This document shows positions 28,868 to 30,379 of a stretch of 30,379 nt of DNA, piece by piece. This DNA is from JAOZHU01 sp964632845 (GTDB lineage Archaea; Thermoproteota; Bathyarchaeia; Bathyarchaeales; Bathycorpusculaceae). The notes beneath the pieces were generated by a model. The model made no database searches. It was given only the letters and a program-made list of their open reading frames with translations, and was not told the DNA's origin. Made by a program: the position numbers and the translations under genes. Each line of letters begins with the position of its first letter. Position 1 is the first letter of the stretch. The stretch is taken from positions 1 through 30,379 of the forward strand of contig CAZWDU010000021.1 in NCBI GenBank assembly GCA_964632845.1, given 5' to 3'.

Positions 28868-30379
28868 TTAAAGTATTTCGATTTTCACTGTCATTTTTGC
28901 ACTTAGATTGCCCATCGTGTAGTATCCTTCAGGACCGACCGCGATTATTCTTAGAGGCCCTGCGCTGGAATCCAAGTTTGTGCCGTTAAGGTAGTAAGCA
29001 ACTATCACTGTTAGCGGCTGAGTTGCTGTCACCACGTTTCCTTCAGAATCATACGTTGTTATTCCTTGACCGTTCACTTGGTCATACGTGTACGTAGTAG
29101 CGTAGTCATCAGAGGCCGTGACTCGGACTGTGTTGCCGCTGGTAACGCCGCCAATCGTATCGAGAAGCGTCAACAGGGGTACGCCAGTGTATGTGCCGTA
29201 GTTTGAAAGTTTTCCGCTGCTTGACCTTGTGCCGCCGTTTGCAGTGTACGAATCAAGCAAAGCCAAATCATTTGAGAACAAGACAGTTTGAGTGCCATCA
29301 GCGGCTACAAGTGTTAGCTCCAGATGCTGAAGGGGCAGTATCTGGATTTGCGCAATGCCTTTGACTTTTTCTTTTCCAGAAAGGTCTGAGCCTGTAAGCG
29401 TTATCGGGTAATATGGACTTGATAATTCAGTGTCGTTGCCTTTGTTTGCGAGGATAATATTTGTGTTTGCATCTATGCGGCTGTCGTTGAATGCCTTAGT
29501 ATAGTCATCTGAGCCGATTACTTTGACGACGTATCCTGAACTTAAATCGCTGCCGCTTATGACGCCGTTGCTTGTTGCCCAGTCTACGATTTTGTACAGG
29601 GGCGTTCCCTCCCAAGTAGTGCTGGAGTCAGTGTAAGTTTGTGTGTCTTGACTGACTAGAGTTTCGAATTGGGCTTGAGTCATGGTTACTTCTGTTGCTC
29701 CGTTGATTACTATACTCCAAGATGAAGTGGGAGTAGGAGTAGGCGACGCCGTTGCTGAAGGAGTAGAGGTAGGCGTAGAAGTTGGTGTAGACGTAGGTGA
29801 TGGTGTTGGTGAAGGCGACGTCGAAGATTTAATTTCTAATTGGGTTACCATTTTTACCCAGAAATGTCCGTTAGTTATTAATCCGTCACTGCCTAAGACA
29901 CCTAGTCTTAATGGCCCCTCATCAGACGGCAAAGCTGCTCCGTTTAGGTAATAGATTAAAACTAAGTTCATGGATTGCGTTGACGCCGCTTCACTTCCTG
30001 TGTCTGGGTCGTAGGTTGGGAAGTCTTGACCGTTTATTACTTGATCGTACGTGAAATCCATTGTGTACCCGTCAGAAGCTGTTACGGTTAACGTTTGATC
30101 GCTTGTCATTCCCCCGACGAGGTTCAAGAGGTCTGTAACAAGTACACCTGTGTAAGTGCCGACACCGGAAATTACTCCGCTGCTAGTTTTGAGACCGCCT
30201 GACGCTGAGTAGGATTCAAGCGCTGCGATATCCTGTTCGGTAAGGACTTTTTGTTGGCCGCTACTGCCAATGAGCGCCAACGACATTGATGGAAGAGTAC
30301 TGGGCGAGTTTGATGGTTGTGATGACATGTATACTGCTGCAACTGCTACTACAGCGACAGCAACTATTGTTATTGCGAC
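28868..30379 (-). CDS. Surface protein with three sulfite-oxidase-like domains (5' end off window)
   Basis: The frame stays open to the window edge. Before the internal ATG at 30328 it encodes VAITIVAVAVVAVAAVY, a signal anchor, so the true start lies beyond 30379. Counting from that Met, the domains are at about 15-168, 203-332 and 333-486, with a Thr/Pro/Ser linker (about 169-202) between the first two. Domains 1 and 3 are close relatives: each has GTYTGV, LVTDLL or LLTLLD, TASDGY or TASDDY, and EGPLRL or AGPLRI. Domain 2 is more divergent (WEGTPLYKIVDWA, VIGSDDYTKAF, KVKGIAQIQIL). There are no cysteines, so no Mo-thiolate ligand. It is convergent with the single-domain homologue and presumably acts with it at the cell surface. 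Confidence 0.8.
   Translation of the reverse strand, partial: VAITIVAVAVVAVAAVYMSSQPSNSPSTLPSMSLALIGSSGQQKVLTEQDIAALESYSASGGLKTSSGVISGVGTYTGVLVTDLLNLVGGMTSDQTLTVTASDGYTMDFTYDQVINGQDFPTYDPDTGSEAASTQSMNLVLIYYLNGAALPSDEGPLRLGVLGSDGLITNGHFWVKMVTQLEIKSSTSPSPTPSPTSTPTSTPTSTPSATASPTPTPTSSWSIVINGATEVTMTQAQFETLVSQDTQTYTDSSTTWEGTPLYKIVDWATSNGVISGSDLSSGYVVKVIGSDDYTKAFNDSRIDANTNIILANKGNDTELSSPYYPITLTGSDLSGKEKVKGIAQIQILPLQHLELTLVAADGTQTVLFSNDLALLDSYTANGGTRSSSGKLSNYGTYTGVPLLTLLDTIGGVTSGNTVRVTASDDYATTYTYDQVNGQGITTYDSEGNVVTATQPLTVIVAYYLNGTNLDSSAGPLRIIAVGPEGYYTMGNLSAKMTVKIEIL
29723..29824 (-). repeat. Low-complexity Thr/Pro/Ser linker repeat
   Basis: A tract of short imperfect repeats (units like GGAGTAGGCGTA on the plus strand) encoding (S/T)-P-T triplets. 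It joins the first two domains of the surface protein. It is a probable O-glycosylated spacer and a likely site of length variation. Confidence 0.7.

Noticed and set aside
29723..29824. Short tandem repeats that might be a CRISPR or satellite
   Set aside because: They are imperfect codon-scale repeats encoding a Thr/Pro/Ser linker in frame; no spacers.

Overview
This window is a stretch of archaeal chromosome. Promoters are TATA-box type with short or absent leaders. The gene set is archaeal: diphthine synthase, a CTP-dependent riboflavin kinase of the RbkR type, a RibL-type FAD synthase, an archaeal-type valyl-tRNA synthetase, and a formylmethanofuran dehydrogenase operon ending in methenyl-H4MPT cyclohydrolase. 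No methyl-coenzyme M reductase genes are present here. Together with the bacterial-looking acquisitions this best fits an uncultured TACK archaeon of the Bathyarchaeia type that runs the methyl branch of the archaeal Wood-Ljungdahl pathway. The taxonomic placement is inference.

Layout. Bases 1-3545 hold the end of a surface protein, then dph5, a DUF357 gene, an FAD synthase and a rhomboid protease, meeting a convergent riboflavin kinase/regulator. Bases 3925-8997 (minus) hold a beta-helix surface protein, aspartate dehydrogenase and valS. At 9065-9698 a TPP riboswitch controls a ThiT thiamine transporter. Bases 9784-13031 (minus) carry a RimK-like ligase, a PPP-family phosphatase and a coiled-coil partner. 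An ECF S component lies at 13171-13731. The minus-strand operon fwdD-fwdB-fwdA-fwdC-mch fills 13756-19172. Then come a hypothetical gene, a mitochondrial/Bacteroidetes-type P5C dehydrogenase, a Rieske protein, a ferritin-like protein, a small putative ribbon-helix-helix protein, a 50-residue cysteine-rich protein, an AbrB-PhoU regulator and an NfnAB/SudAB-type flavin oxidoreductase pair (to 26774).

The last 3.3 kb is the most unusual part. A ModE-type DNA-binding protein (27063-27392) is followed by an inverted repeat with the outer dimensions of a bacterial ModE box, placed between the TATA box and the likely transcription start of an orphan ECF S component. Then come a translationally coupled 31-residue ORF and two membrane-anchored proteins built from cofactor-less sulfite-oxidase-like domains (one copy and three copies). 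Because the same window encodes a molybdenum/tungsten enzyme (FwdB/FwdD), I propose that this is a metal-regulated Mo/W or Mo/W-cofactor uptake or sensing locus.

Other signals include a roughly 50-nt TATA/G-run/stem-loop element that recurs upstream of three unrelated genes, several perfect inverted repeats at promoters, and three ECF S components with no EcfA or EcfT in the window. No rRNA, tRNA, CRISPR array, transposase or insertion sequence was seen.
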